DNA of 64,000 nucleotides from Rhodospirillaceae bacterium SYSU D60007 (GTDB lineage: Bacteria > Pseudomonadota > Alphaproteobacteria > Reyranellales > Reyranellaceae). The DNA lies in assembly GCA_003574685.1 (NCBI GenBank), contig QOCQ01000011.1:62001-126000 (forward strand), given 5' to 3'. The position numbers and the translations under genes were made by a program. Numbering within the stretch: the stretch's first letter is position 1; every line of letters starts with the position of its first letter. This document shows, piece after piece, positions 46,801-56,429 of this stretch. The notes under the pieces were generated by a model, which saw only the letters and a program-made list of their open reading frames with translations, made no database searches and had not been told where the DNA came from.

Positions 46801-47568
46801 ATGCCAGGCCGCGCTGCTGAGGCGCCAAACGTCCATGCCAGGCGCAGGCGCTGGCCCTGGATCGGTGGTCTGGTCCTGCTCGGGCTTGTCGTGGGCGTGC
46901 TGGCCGTGGCCGGCTGGCTGGCGCCGGTCGGCGCGTGGATCGCGGCCTTCCGCGGCTGGATCGATGGGTTCGGCGCTTGGGGCGCTGCTGTCTTCGCGCT
47001 GGTCTATGTCATCGCCACGCTGGCGATGGCGCCCTGCGCGCCGCTGGCTCTCGTTGCCGGCCTGGCATGGGGATTGTGGGCGCTGCCGCTGGTGCTGGCG
47101 GCGGCGCTGGCCGGCGCCTCGCTGGCGTTCGAGATCGCCCGCCGCCTCGCGCAGGACCGGGTGCTTGGCTGGGCCTGCGAGCGGCCGCGCGGCGCCGTCG
47201 TCGTTGATGCGGTGAACGAGCAGGGCTGGAAGATCGTGCTGCTGCTGCGCCTCAGCCCGGTCATCCCGTTCAACGTCCAGAACTACCTGTTCGGCGTGAG
47301 CGGAATCGGCTTCATCCCCTACTTCGCGGCGACCGCCCTGGGCATCCTGCCCGGCGCCGTGCTGTTCATTTCCCTTGGCGCGCTGGGCCACGATCTGGAG
47401 GGTGCCGGAAGCCGCCTGCTGAACTGGATCCTGTTCGGAGTCGGGCTGCTGGCCACGGTGCTCGTGGCCGTACTGGTGACGCGCAAGGTGCTGATCAAGC
47501 TGCGCGATCTGGAGGCCGCGCGCGGCGGCGATTCCGTCAGGCCCAGACTCGCTGATACAGCTCGATGA
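46801..47568 (+). CDS. TVP38/TMEM64 (VTT/DedA-like) membrane protein
   Basis: A 255-residue protein with five or six membrane helices and the VTT core: PCAPLALVAGLAWGLWALPL, GASLAFEIARRLAQD, then LLLRLSPVIPFNVQNYLFGV, where Arg and Pro mark the re-entrant loop. Family members are scramblases or transporters of lipids. Its last 32 bases overlap the convergent alcohol dehydrogenase gene. Confidence 0.92.
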   Translation: MPGRAAEAPNVHARRRRWPWIGGLVLLGLVVGVLAVAGWLAPVGAWIAAFRGWIDGFGAWGAAVFALVYVIATLAMAPCAPLALVAGLAWGLWALPLVLAAALAGASLAFEIARRLAQDRVLGWACERPRGAVVVDAVNEQGWKIVLLLRLSPVIPFNVQNYLFGVSGIGFIPYFAATALGILPGAVLFISLGALGHDLEGAGSRLLNWILFGVGLLATVLVAVLVTRKVLIKLRDLEAARGGDSVRPRLADTAR

Positions 47569-48700
47569 TCTCGTCCTTCGTGGGCACGCGCGGGTTGTTG
47601 CCGGGAGAGCCGGAGGCCAGCGCCTGCTCGGCCATGGTCGGCATCAGGCTGACGTACTTCGCTTCATCGATGCCATAGCCCTTGGGCGTCGGCACCTTCA
47701 GGTCGGCATTGAGCTGGCGCAGCGCGTCCAGCAGCATCGCCACCGCTGTCTGGTCGGAAACGTCATCGCCGGCGATGCCCATGGTGCGGGCGCAATCGGC
47801 ATAGCGGCCGAGCGCGGCGCCGGCCGAGAACGCCGTCACCGCCGGCAGCAGCATGGCGTTGGAGAGCCCGTGCGGCACGTGGAAGAACGCACCGATGGGG
47901 CGGCTCATGCCATGCACCAGCGCCACCGAGGAGTTGGAGAACGCCATCCCCGCCTGGGTCGCGCCCAGCATCATGGCCTCGCGCGCGGCACGGTTCTGCG
48001 GCTCGGCGCAGACGGTGCGGATGTTGCGCCAGATCAGCGCCATGGCCGAACGCGCGAGGCTGTCGGCGTGCGGACTGGCGCGCTTGCTGACATAGGCCTC
48101 GATGGCGTGCGTCAGGGAGTCGATCCCGGTATCGGCTGTCAGGCGGTAGGGCTTGGTGAGCGTCAGCTCGTAGTCGCAGATCGCCGCCGCCGGCAGGCAC
48201 GGCACGCCCGCGATCAGCATCTTCTCATCCGTCGCGGTATCGGTGATCACGGTGAAGCGCGTCACTTCCGAGCCCGTACCGGCTGTGGTCGGGATCGCCA
48301 CCAGCGGTACGCCCTGCTTCGGAATCGGATTGGGCACCTTGTACTGACGCATCTGCCCACCATTGGCCGCCAGCACGCTCATCGCCTTGGCGGTGTCGAT
48401 CGGCGAACCGCCGCCGAATGCCACCAGGCTGTCGTAATCGCCGGCCTTGAGCTTCGCCACCCCGGCTTCGACCACGTCAGTCGTCGGGTCCTCGACCGTA
48501 TCCGAAAATACGTCGAACGCGATGCCGGCCTTCGTCAGGACATCCGTCGCGGCGGCCAGCTTGCCGCTGGACACCATGAACTTGTCGGTGACCACCAGCG
48601 ACCGGGTACCGCCAACCTGCCTCAGCACGTCGGCGACCTGGGCAACCGCCCCGCCGCCGATCACGACCATGCGGGGCGTGAGAATCGTGGCGATAGCCAT
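47537..48700 (-). CDS. Iron-containing (group III) alcohol dehydrogenase
   Basis: A 387-residue dehydrogenase with NAD-binding FGGGSPIDTAKA and metal ligands in DSLTHAIEAYVSKRASPHAD and HGMSRPIGAFFHVPHG. It should interconvert an alcohol and an aldehyde. GGAGGA sits just upstream of the ATG. It follows mmsA by 42 bases on the same strand; together they suggest oxidation of a hydroxy-acid to its semialdehyde and then to a CoA ester, for example 3-hydroxypropionate or a related compound. Confidence 0.93.
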   Translation of the reverse strand: MAIATILTPRMVVIGGGAVAQVADVLRQVGGTRSLVVTDKFMVSSGKLAAATDVLTKAGIAFDVFSDTVEDPTTDVVEAGVAKLKAGDYDSLVAFGGGSPIDTAKAMSVLAANGGQMRQYKVPNPIPKQGVPLVAIPTTAGTGSEVTRFTVITDTATDEKMLIAGVPCLPAAAICDYELTLTKPYRLTADTGIDSLTHAIEAYVSKRASPHADSLARSAMALIWRNIRTVCAEPQNRAAREAMMLGATQAGMAFSNSSVALVHGMSRPIGAFFHVPHGLSNAMLLPAVTAFSAGAALGRYADCARTMGIAGDDVSDQTAVAMLLDALRQLNADLKVPTPKGYGIDEAKYVSLMPTMAEQALASGSPGNNPRVPTKDEIIELYQRVWA

Positions 48701-48742
48701 GGCATTCCTCCCCGGCAATTACTTCGCGCCGCGCGGAACCGG

Positions 48743-50239
48743 TCAGTGCCGGGCCTTGAAGTGGAACTCGGCGCCGGCGCGGATGCCGGTGGGCCAGCGC
48801 GCCGTCACGGTCTTCAGCTTGGTGTAGAAGCGCACGCCTTCCATGCCGTAGATGCCATGGTCGCCGAAGATCGAGGCCTTCCAGCCGCCGAACGAATGGT
48901 AGGCAACCGGCACCGGGATGGGCACGTTCACGCCGATCATGCCGATCTTCACGCCGTTGGCGAAAGCGCGTGCCGAGTCGCCGTCGCGGGTAAAGATGGC
49001 CGTGCCGTTGCCATAGGCGTGATCGTTGACCATCTGCAGCGCATCGTCAAAGCCCTTGGCCCGTACCACCGACAGCACCGGTCCAAAGATCTCGTCCTTG
49101 TAGATCTGCATGTCGGTCTTGACATGGTCGAACAGGCAGCCGCCCATGAAGTTGCCGTTCTCGTATCCCTGCAGCTTCAGCTCACGGCCGTCGACCACCA
49201 GGCTGGCGCCTTCCTTGACGCCAAGATCGACATAGCCCTTCACCTTCTCCAGGTGCTGACGTGTCACCAGCGGCCCCATTTCCGATTGCGGATCGAGGCC
49301 CGGTCCGACCTTCAGCTTCTGCACGCGCGGCGCCAGCCGCTTGACCAGCTCGTCACCCACGTCGCCCACCGCGACGGCGACGGAGATGGCCATGCAGCGT
49401 TCGCCGGCAGCACCGTAACCGGCGCCGATCAACGCGTCTGTCGCCTGGTCGAGGTCGGCGTCGGGCATCACAACCATGTGGTTCTTGGCGCCGCACAGTG
49501 CCTGGACGCGCTTATCGTGCTGCGTGCCGGTGTGATAGACGTAACGGCCGATCGCGGTCGATCCGACGAAGCTGATTGCCGGCACGTCCGGATGCCGCAG
49601 CAACGCATCGACAGCCTCCTTGTCGCCATTGATCGTCTGGAAGATGCCGGCCGGCACGCCCGCTTCGGCGAACAGCTCGCTCAGCAGCATCGGCGCGCTG
49701 GGATCCTTCTCCGACGGCTTGAGGATGAAGGCATTGCCGCAGGCCACCGCCATGGCGCCCATCCAGCACGGGATCATGATCGGGAAGTTGAACGGCGTGA
49801 TGCCGGCCACAACGCCCATCGGCTGGCGCATCGACCAGCTATCCATTTCCGTAGCGATCTGCTCGGTGAAGTCGCCGCGCAGGTGATGCGCAATGCCGCA
49901 GGCGAACTCGACGACCTCGAGCCCGCGGCCAACTTCGCCCTTGGCATCATCGAAGGTCTTGCCGTGCTCCAGCGTCAGCAGGCGCGCCAGATCATCGATC
50001 CGCTTCTCGATCAGGTCCTTGAGCTTGAACATCACACGCGCGCGCCGCAGCGGCGGCATGCTGCCCCAGGCTAGCTGAGCCGCTTTGGCGGTCTGCACGG
50101 CCGCATCGACTTCGGCCGTGCTGGCGAACGCCACTTCTGCCGTCTTCTCGCCGGTAGCCGGGTTGAACACGTCACTGAAGCGGCCACTGGTGCCGGCGGT
50201 CTTCTTGCCGTTGATGAAATGTCCGATCTGGCTGGCCAT
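48743..50239 (-). CDS. mmsA: CoA-acylating methylmalonate-semialdehyde dehydrogenase
   Basis: A 498-residue aldehyde dehydrogenase of the MmsA family, beginning IGHFINGKKTAGTSGRFSDV. It shows TPFNFPIMIPCWMGAMAVAC and the catalytic cysteine in GAAGERCMAISVAV. MmsA oxidises methylmalonate semialdehyde (or malonate semialdehyde) to propionyl-CoA (or acetyl-CoA) in valine and inositol breakdown. GGAGGG lies just before the ATG. It is upstream of the iron alcohol dehydrogenase on the same strand. Confidence 0.95.
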   Translation of the reverse strand: MASQIGHFINGKKTAGTSGRFSDVFNPATGEKTAEVAFASTAEVDAAVQTAKAAQLAWGSMPPLRRARVMFKLKDLIEKRIDDLARLLTLEHGKTFDDAKGEVGRGLEVVEFACGIAHHLRGDFTEQIATEMDSWSMRQPMGVVAGITPFNFPIMIPCWMGAMAVACGNAFILKPSEKDPSAPMLLSELFAEAGVPAGIFQTINGDKEAVDALLRHPDVPAISFVGSTAIGRYVYHTGTQHDKRVQALCGAKNHMVVMPDADLDQATDALIGAGYGAAGERCMAISVAVAVGDVGDELVKRLAPRVQKLKVGPGLDPQSEMGPLVTRQHLEKVKGYVDLGVKEGASLVVDGRELKLQGYENGNFMGGCLFDHVKTDMQIYKDEIFGPVLSVVRAKGFDDALQMVNDHAYGNGTAIFTRDGDSARAFANGVKIGMIGVNVPIPVPVAYHSFGGWKASIFGDHGIYGMEGVRFYTKLKTVTARWPTGIRAGAEFHFKARH

Positions 50240-50418
50240 CTTTCCCTCCGCAGCACGCGAGCCCGCGGCCTGAGCCGCCGAATTGGGCCGGAACCTAGCA
50301 GCGGCAACCGGTCGGGGGAAGCCGTCCAAAGGACGCATTCCGTGCCGCAATCCCGCTCGTCTCGACTTACAGGGAAGCGCATGATTAGGTTGGCCCGGGA
50401 AGGTACTGCCAAGCCGAC

Positions 50419-51801
50419 ATGCTCACCGATTCACAGGGGCTGCCCGTCGCCAATGCCGATGCGGCCGCAATCCGGGCGCTGGACCACGTGCTGGTGCAGT
50501 GGCTGACCTACGGCAAGGACTTTGCGCCCTTCATCTCAGCGGTCGAGGGCTCACCCGGCGTGCCCCTGCTGCAGATGCAGATGGCAGTACTAAACATCAC
50601 CATGGACGAACCGCTTTCGCACCGCGCGGCAGGCCAACAGATCGCGCTCGCGGCAGCGCGCAAGGGTGACATGACCGAGCGCGAGCAGTGGTGGCTGCGC
50701 GGGGTTTCAGCATGGCATGAGGGCGCCCTCGACACGGCGACCGGGAGTTTCCATCAAATAGCCAGGCGATGGCCGCGCGATGTGTTCGCCGCCAAACTTG
50801 GCCAGCTTCTCTGTTTCAACCAGGGTGACGCCGAGGGCATGTTGCGCATCGCCAATGCGACCATGCCAGCCAACCATGATGTGGGTTTCGTGCATGGCAT
50901 GCGGGCCTTCGCGCTGGAGGAGCTGAACCAACTCGACGAGGCCGAGGACGAAGCCAGGCGCGCGGTGGCGATGAACCGCAACGATCCCTGGGCGCATCAC
51001 GCCGCTGCGCACGTGATGGATAAGCAAGGCCGTCTGGAGGATGGCATCGCCTGGATGGAAGGCCTGGCCGATACGTGGCAGAGTTGCAGCTCGTTCATGT
51101 ACACCCACAACTGGTGGCACACGGCGCTGTTCTACATCGACAGCGAACGCACCGGACGTGCCCTGAAGCTCTACGATCAGCGCGTCTGGGGCGTGTGGAA
51201 GGAATTCTGCCAGGACCAGATCAATGCCGTTTCGCTGCTGGCCCGGCTGGAGCTGCGTGGCGTCGATGTCGGCGAGCGCTGGCGCGATCTTGCAACGTAC
51301 CTGCTGCCGCGCCTGCACGAGCACTTCTCGCCCTTTCTTGACCTGCACTATCTCTACGGACTGGCGCGTGCCGGTGAGAGCGCCGCGGTGACGGAGATGC
51401 TGGCCAGCCTTGAGGACCGCGCCGGCAGCGCCCGGCCTTTCGAGCGCACGGCATGGGCCGATGTTGCGGTTCCTACGGCGCACGGCCTTGCCGCTCATGC
51501 GCGCGGCGACTGGGTTGCTGCCGCGCGGCTGCTGGGCGAGGGATTGCCGCATCTGCAGGCAATCGGCGGCAGCCATGCGCAACGCGCCCTGTTCGGCGCA
51601 TTGTGGCTGGATGCACTGATCCGGGCCGAATGGAACGACCGCGCCCTGGCAGAGCTGCTCGCGAACGACCGCGCACGCGGCAACATCGCCCACACGAAAC
51701 GCGATCTGGCTACGATCTACGAACGGCTGGGCCGGGCAGAGGATGCACTCAGCGCCCGCCAGCAGGCCGAGCGGCTGACACACCGCTACCGCGCCGCATG
51801 A
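50419..51801 (+). CDS. TTC38-like tetratricopeptide repeat protein
   Basis: A 460-residue soluble helical-repeat protein resembling eukaryotic TTC38. Diagnostic segments are GMRAFALEELNQLDEAEDEA, NDPWAHHAAAHVMDKQGRLE and YTHNWWHTALFYID, where the His residues suggest an enzyme-like pocket. The molecular role is unknown in any organism as far as I recall. It is followed after 19 bases by two amidase genes, suggesting one unit. Confidence 0.85.
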   Translation: MLTDSQGLPVANADAAAIRALDHVLVQWLTYGKDFAPFISAVEGSPGVPLLQMQMAVLNITMDEPLSHRAAGQQIALAAARKGDMTEREQWWLRGVSAWHEGALDTATGSFHQIARRWPRDVFAAKLGQLLCFNQGDAEGMLRIANATMPANHDVGFVHGMRAFALEELNQLDEAEDEARRAVAMNRNDPWAHHAAAHVMDKQGRLEDGIAWMEGLADTWQSCSSFMYTHNWWHTALFYIDSERTGRALKLYDQRVWGVWKEFCQDQINAVSLLARLELRGVDVGERWRDLATYLLPRLHEHFSPFLDLHYLYGLARAGESAAVTEMLASLEDRAGSARPFERTAWADVAVPTAHGLAAHARGDWVAAARLLGEGLPHLQAIGGSHAQRALFGALWLDALIRAEWNDRALAELLANDRARGNIAHTKRDLATIYERLGRAEDALSARQQAERLTHRYRAA

Positions 51802-51820
51802 AAATTGCAAGGAGACACTA

Positions 51821-53227
51821 GTGAAATCCGACCTGACCGAGGCTACGGCCGCCGATCTGTCATCGTTGTATCGCAAGGGCCGCGCCTCGCCGGTCGAAGC
51901 CTTGAAGGCGATCCTCGCGCGCGCCGAACGAATCAACCCGAGGCTCAACGCACTTTGCCTGATCGACTCCGAACGTGCTTTGAAGGATGCAGCGGCTTCG
52001 GAGAAGCGCTGGAAGAAGGCCGAGCCGCTGTCGCCGATCGACGGCGTGCCGGTTTCGGTCAAGGAACTGGTGCGCGTGAAGGGCTGGCCCACCCTGATGG
52101 GCTCGAAGGCCGTCGATCCGCACCAGCCGTGGGACGAGGACGCGCCCTCGGTGCAGCGGCTGCGCGAGGCGGGCGCCGTCATTTTCGCGCAGACGACGTC
52201 ACCGGAGTTCGGCCACAAGGGCATCACGGAGAGCCCGTTGCGCGGCATCTCGCGCAACCCGTGGAATCTTGAGAAGACGCCCGGCGGCTCTTCCGGCGGT
52301 GCCGCCGCGGCCGTCGCCGCGGGCCTCGGGCCGCTGGCCATCGGCACCGATGGCGGCGGCTCGATCCGGCTGCCCGCCGCGATCTGCGGCATCGTCGGTC
52401 ACAAGGCCACGTTCGGGCGGGTTGCGGCCTGGCCGCCCAGTCTCAACGGCGATCTCGCCAATACCGGGCCTATGACGCGCACGGTTGAGGATTGCGCCCT
52501 GATGATGAGCGTGATCGCCAGGCCCGATGTGCGCGATCCCCATTCGCTGCCTGCCGATGACGTGAACTACGCGAAGAAGCTCGACGGCAAGCTCAGGAAA
52601 CCCAGGATCGGTCTTGTCCTGAAATTCGGCGACCACACGCTGGACCCCGAAGTGGGTGCGCTGGTTGCGAAGGCGGCACGCACCTTCGAGAAGCTGGGCT
52701 GCGTCGTGGAAGAGACCAGGCCCGATCTCGACAGCGTTGATGGCCGCAAGGTTTTCGGCATTCACTGGCTGTGCTTTGCGCAGCGGGTGCTGCAGATGTT
52801 TCCGCCCGAGAAGCACCAGTTGCTGGATTCGACCCTGCTGGGCATGGCGCGCGATGGCGCGAAGTACAGCTCGGCCGATCTGGTGGCAGCCATGGCCGAC
52901 CGCCGTACGCTGTCGATCGGCTGGAACCGGTTCTTCGACACCTACGACTTGCTGCTGTGCCCGACGCTGGCCGTAGCGGCCTTCGACACGGGCAAGATGG
53001 CGCCCGACCTCGCCGACGGCACGCCGAACATGCAGTGGTCGCCCTACACGCATCACTTCAATCTCTCGCGGCACCCCTCGCTCAGCGTTCCCTGCGGGCT
53101 CACCAGGGCGGGGCTGCCGGTCGGGCTGATGATCACGGCCGCGCACTACCGCGATGCGCTGGTGCTGCGCGCCGCCCATCACTATCAGCAGGCGGCACCG
53201 CTGCGGATGCCGGCCTTGCCGGCCTGA
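51821..53227 (+). CDS. Amidase (amidase signature family), first of tandem pair
   Basis: A 468-residue amidase with the Lys-Ser-Ser triad: Lys81 in VSVKELVRVKG, the cis-Ser in GGSSGG (157-158) and the nucleophile Ser181 in GTDGGGSIRLPAA. It hydrolyses a carboxylic amide. It starts with GTG at 51821, with AAGGAGACACTA immediately upstream. It shares residue-for-residue numbering of the triad with the next amidase, showing recent duplication or close paralogy. Confidence 0.95.
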   Translation: MKSDLTEATAADLSSLYRKGRASPVEALKAILARAERINPRLNALCLIDSERALKDAAASEKRWKKAEPLSPIDGVPVSVKELVRVKGWPTLMGSKAVDPHQPWDEDAPSVQRLREAGAVIFAQTTSPEFGHKGITESPLRGISRNPWNLEKTPGGSSGGAAAAVAAGLGPLAIGTDGGGSIRLPAAICGIVGHKATFGRVAAWPPSLNGDLANTGPMTRTVEDCALMMSVIARPDVRDPHSLPADDVNYAKKLDGKLRKPRIGLVLKFGDHTLDPEVGALVAKAARTFEKLGCVVEETRPDLDSVDGRKVFGIHWLCFAQRVLQMFPPEKHQLLDSTLLGMARDGAKYSSADLVAAMADRRTLSIGWNRFFDTYDLLLCPTLAVAAFDTGKMAPDLADGTPNMQWSPYTHHFNLSRHPSLSVPCGLTRAGLPVGLMITAAHYRDALVLRAAHHYQQAAPLRMPALPA

Positions 53228-53249
53228 CAACCAGGGAAACGGAAGAACG

Positions 53250-54668
53250 ATGGCTGCCGATCTCGCGATGATGCCGGCGTACCAGTTGGCGAAACTGTTC
53301 AAAAAGGGAAAGGCTTCGCCCGTCGAGGCCACAAGGGCCGCACTGGCGCGGATCGAACGCTTTCAGCCCGTGCTGAACTGCATGCAGCATATCGATGCCG
53401 ATGGCGCGCTCAAGCAGGCCAGGGCGTCGGAGAAGCGCTGGCAGAAGGGCAAGCCGCTGGGACCGCTGGACGGCATCCCCACCACCATCAAGGATCTTGT
53501 CCAGACCCGCGGCATGCCCACGCGCATGGGAAGCGCCGCGACCGATGCCGACGGTCCGTGGCAAACCGATGCGCCCACGGCAGCGCGGCTGCGCGAGGCG
53601 GGCGCCGTGCTGCTAGGCAAGACGACGACGCCTGAATACGGCTGGAAAGGCGTCACCGACTCGAAGCTGTTCGGCATCACCCGCAATCCCTGGGACATCC
53701 ACAAGACGCCGGGCGGCTCGTCCGGCGGCGGTACGGCCGCGGAGGCTGTCGGCATCGGCAATCTCGCGCTGGGGACCGACGGCGCCGGCTCCGTGCGCAT
53801 CCCGTGCAGCTTCACCGGGCTCTTCGGCCTGAAGCCCACTTTCGCGCGCGTGCCGCTTTATCCGCCCTCAAGCCAAGGCACGCTGTCCAATGCCGGGCCG
53901 ATGACCCGCACCGTGCGCGACGCGGCCCTGATGATGAACGTGATCGCCAGACCCGATCCGCGCGACTGGTACTCGATCCCCACGGATGACAAGGAGGATT
54001 ATCTCAAGGGCCTCGACAAGGGCGTGAAGGGCATGCGGATCGCGTGGTCACCCGATCTGGGGTTTGTCGAGAAACACCGCATCGATCCCAAGGTCGCGGC
54101 GGCCACCGCAGAAGCGATCGGCATCTTCAGGCAACTCGGCGCCCGGGTCGAGGAAGCCAGTCCCCGGCTGGAGGGGCTCGACCCGCGCGACATCGAGAAC
54201 ATCCACTGGACCGGCAATTGCAGCGTGCTGGTGAAGGGCTTTGCGCCGGAAAAACAGGCGCTGATGGATCCCGGCCTGTTGCGCGCCGCCGAGCATGGCT
54301 CACGGCATTCGCTGGAGACGTTCATCCGCGCCGGCCACCAGCGCCAGCACCTGGGCGTCGCCTTCAACCTCTTCTTCCAGGACTACGACCTTCTGCTGAC
54401 TCCGACCATGCCCATGCCGGCCTTCAACGTCGGCGAGCCCGCGGCCTGGGGTGGCGACGGCGTCGATATCGGCTGGACGCCTTTCACGCTCACGTTCAAC
54501 CTCACGCGCCAGCCGGCGGCCACCATCCCCTGTGGTTTCACCAAGGCCGGCCTGCCCATCGGCTTGCAGATCGTCGGCCCCCACTATGCCGACTCCCGCG
54601 TCCTGCGCGCTGCCTTCGCCTTCGAAGAGGCCATGCCGATCAAGCCCCCACCGATGGCCGACAACTGA
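53250..54668 (+). CDS. Amidase (amidase signature family), second of tandem pair
   Basis: A 472-residue amidase with Lys81 in TTIKDLVQTRG, GGSSGG at 155-160 and Ser181 in GTDGAGSVRIPCS. It lies 22 bases after the first amidase, and an in-frame extension upstream overlaps that gene and is rejected. Substrate is unknown. The two paralogues may have split substrate range. Confidence 0.95.
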   Translation: MAADLAMMPAYQLAKLFKKGKASPVEATRAALARIERFQPVLNCMQHIDADGALKQARASEKRWQKGKPLGPLDGIPTTIKDLVQTRGMPTRMGSAATDADGPWQTDAPTAARLREAGAVLLGKTTTPEYGWKGVTDSKLFGITRNPWDIHKTPGGSSGGGTAAEAVGIGNLALGTDGAGSVRIPCSFTGLFGLKPTFARVPLYPPSSQGTLSNAGPMTRTVRDAALMMNVIARPDPRDWYSIPTDDKEDYLKGLDKGVKGMRIAWSPDLGFVEKHRIDPKVAAATAEAIGIFRQLGARVEEASPRLEGLDPRDIENIHWTGNCSVLVKGFAPEKQALMDPGLLRAAEHGSRHSLETFIRAGHQRQHLGVAFNLFFQDYDLLLTPTMPMPAFNVGEPAAWGGDGVDIGWTPFTLTFNLTRQPAATIPCGFTKAGLPIGLQIVGPHYADSRVLRAAFAFEEAMPIKPPPMADN

Positions 54669-54741
54669 AAAGCACTGGGCGCGGCGCCTCGCCCGCACGC
54701 GCCAGCGAAGCGAAGAGCGAACACGCTCGGCGCTGCGCGCC

Positions 54742-54773
54742 GATGCGGGCCGGGAGGCCCGCGGTCCCAGACG
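54742..54773. repeat. GC-rich palindromic repeat, family C copy 2
   Basis: GCGGGCCGGGAGGCCCGC followed by GGTCCCAGACG, nearly identical to 6946-6976. It lies between the convergent amidase and gluQ genes and could serve as a terminator-like hairpin. Confidence 0.75.
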
Positions 54774-54784
54774 ACAAAAAAAGG

Positions 54785-55630
54785 CTAATCGAAGCCGACG
54801 CGTCGGCGGACTTCCTGCGGGGAGGCGCCTGCTTGCCGCAGGACGCGCAGCGTGAGGGACTGGTCGCGCTTGGCGAAGCGGCGACCCTGGGCGTCGGCCA
54901 GCAGGCGGTGATGGGCATAGCGCGGCGTCTCGTAACCCAGCAGCTTCTGCAGCAACGCATGCACATGGGTCGCCGGCAGCAGGTCTTCGCCGCGCGTCAC
55001 CAGGGTGATCCCCTGCAGGTGATCGTCGTGGGTCACCGCCAGATGGTAGCTGGTGGGCGTATCCTTGCGCGCGATCACCACGTCGCCATAGAGGTGCGGC
55101 TGGCCCTCGATCCAGCCGAGGCGCTCCTCATGGAAGCGGTATGACCCGACAATCGCGGTCGCCCTTCCGACATCGAGCCGCAGCGCGAACTCGCGTCCCT
55201 CCTCCAGCCGGGCACGGCGTTCATCAGGCGTGAGGTGACGGCAAATGCCGGGATAGAGCGGCCCGTCCGGCCCGTGCGGCGCGCTCTGTGCGGCTGCGAT
55301 CTCGCGGGCGATGTCGGCGCGGGTGCAGAAGCAGGGATAGACCACGCCCATTTCGCGCAAGCGGTGCAGCACCGCACCGTAGTCAGCGAAATGGTCCGAC
55401 TGGCGGCGCACCGGGCCATCCCGGTCGACACCCAGCCACGCCAGATCCTCGATGATGGCGGCCTCGAATTGCGGCTTGCAGCGGCGGATGTCGATGTCTT
55501 CGATCCGCAGCAGGAACTGCCCGCCGGCCGCACGGGCACGCTGCCACGCCGTCAGCGCGGAGAACGCATGCCCCAGGTGCAGATACCCGGTGGGGCTGGG
55601 CGCAAAGCGGGTGACGAGCGGCGGGTCCAT
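54785..55630 (-). CDS. gluQ: Glutamyl-Q tRNA(Asp) synthetase
   Basis: A 281-residue truncated glutamyl-tRNA synthetase paralogue that attaches glutamate to queuosine in tRNA(Asp). It has the class I start TRFAPSPTGYLHLGHAFSAL with its HLGH variant of HIGH. A zinc-binding pattern PCFCTRADI ... YPGICRHL follows. The anticodon-binding domain of GltX is absent, as expected. The product sets tRNA modification at codons for Asp. Confidence 0.95.
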   Translation of the reverse strand: MDPPLVTRFAPSPTGYLHLGHAFSALTAWQRARAAGGQFLLRIEDIDIRRCKPQFEAAIIEDLAWLGVDRDGPVRRQSDHFADYGAVLHRLREMGVVYPCFCTRADIAREIAAAQSAPHGPDGPLYPGICRHLTPDERRARLEEGREFALRLDVGRATAIVGSYRFHEERLGWIEGQPHLYGDVVIARKDTPTSYHLAVTHDDHLQGITLVTRGEDLLPATHVHALLQKLLGYETPRYAHHRLLADAQGRRFAKRDQSLTLRVLRQAGASPQEVRRRVGFD

Positions 55631-55668
55631 TGACCGAGGGCTATTAGCATCGCCCGCCCCTGCATGCT

Positions 55669-56409
55669 ATGTCGCCCGGCATGAGCATTCCGTTCCGCCT
55701 CGACGAAGGGCGCGTCCGCGAAGGCATGGATTACCTGTGCGGGCTCGATCCGCGCTTCGCGGCGGCGCGGGCGCTCTATGGCGATCCACCCCTTCGCACC
55801 ATGGATGAGGGCTTCGCCGCCCTGCTGCGCTCGATCGTCGGCCAGCAGGTGTCGGTGTTCGCCGCGCGCAGCATCTGGGACCGCGTCGCGGTGGCCGTGA
55901 ACCCGGTGACGCCGGAGAACCTGTTGCGCCTGTCTGACGAGGAGCTACGCGCCTGCGGTCTCTCCAACAACAAGGTGAAGTTCGCCCGTTCGCTGGCGCT
56001 CGATACGGTCGAGCGCCGGATTGTTTTCGAGTCGCTGGCCGGCCTCGACGACGAGACCATCGTCACGACGTTGACGCAAGCCAAGGGCATCGGCCGCTGG
56101 ACCGCCGAGATCTACATGATGTTCGCGCTCGGCCGCCCGGACGTCATGCCCGCCAACGATCTTGGCCTGATCGTTGCCGCCCAGCATCTGCTGAAGCTGC
56201 GCAAGCGGCCCGAGCCGGCACGACTGCTGAAGCTCAGCAAGCCGTGGCGGCCCTGGCGCACGGTCGCGTCGCTATTCCTCTGGCATTTCCGGCGCAACAT
56301 GCCTGACTTCAGCAGCAGCCCAGCTGCCCAGGCGCGCCGTGAAGCCGAGCGGCTGGCAAAGGAAGAGCGCAAGGCTGCGCGTGCCGGCCGCGCCGCTCTC
56401 GCACGCTGA
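55669..56409 (+). CDS. DNA-3-methyladenine glycosylase, AlkA-like
   Basis: A 246-residue HhH-GPD base-excision repair glycosylase. The helix-hairpin-helix is LTQAKGIGRWTAEIYMMFAL and the catalytic Asp lies in MPANDLGL. It removes alkylated purines from DNA. In-frame ATGs at 55669 and 55681 are both plausible starts. Basic C-terminus (RREAERLAKEERKAARAGRA). It starts the plus-strand run that continues with the esterase and hydrolase. Confidence 0.92.
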   Translation: MSPGMSIPFRLDEGRVREGMDYLCGLDPRFAAARALYGDPPLRTMDEGFAALLRSIVGQQVSVFAARSIWDRVAVAVNPVTPENLLRLSDEELRACGLSNNKVKFARSLALDTVERRIVFESLAGLDDETIVTTLTQAKGIGRWTAEIYMMFALGRPDVMPANDLGLIVAAQHLLKLRKRPEPARLLKLSKPWRPWRTVASLFLWHFRRNMPDFSSSPAAQARREAERLAKEERKAARAGRAALAR

Positions 56410-56429
56410 TTTCCATTACGGGAGTTCCG

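Noticed and set aside
47870-50074. A 734-codon plus-strand open frame over the alcohol dehydrogenase and mmsA genes
   Set aside because: Mirror of two clear enzymes and spans their intergenic region; typical high-GC artefact.
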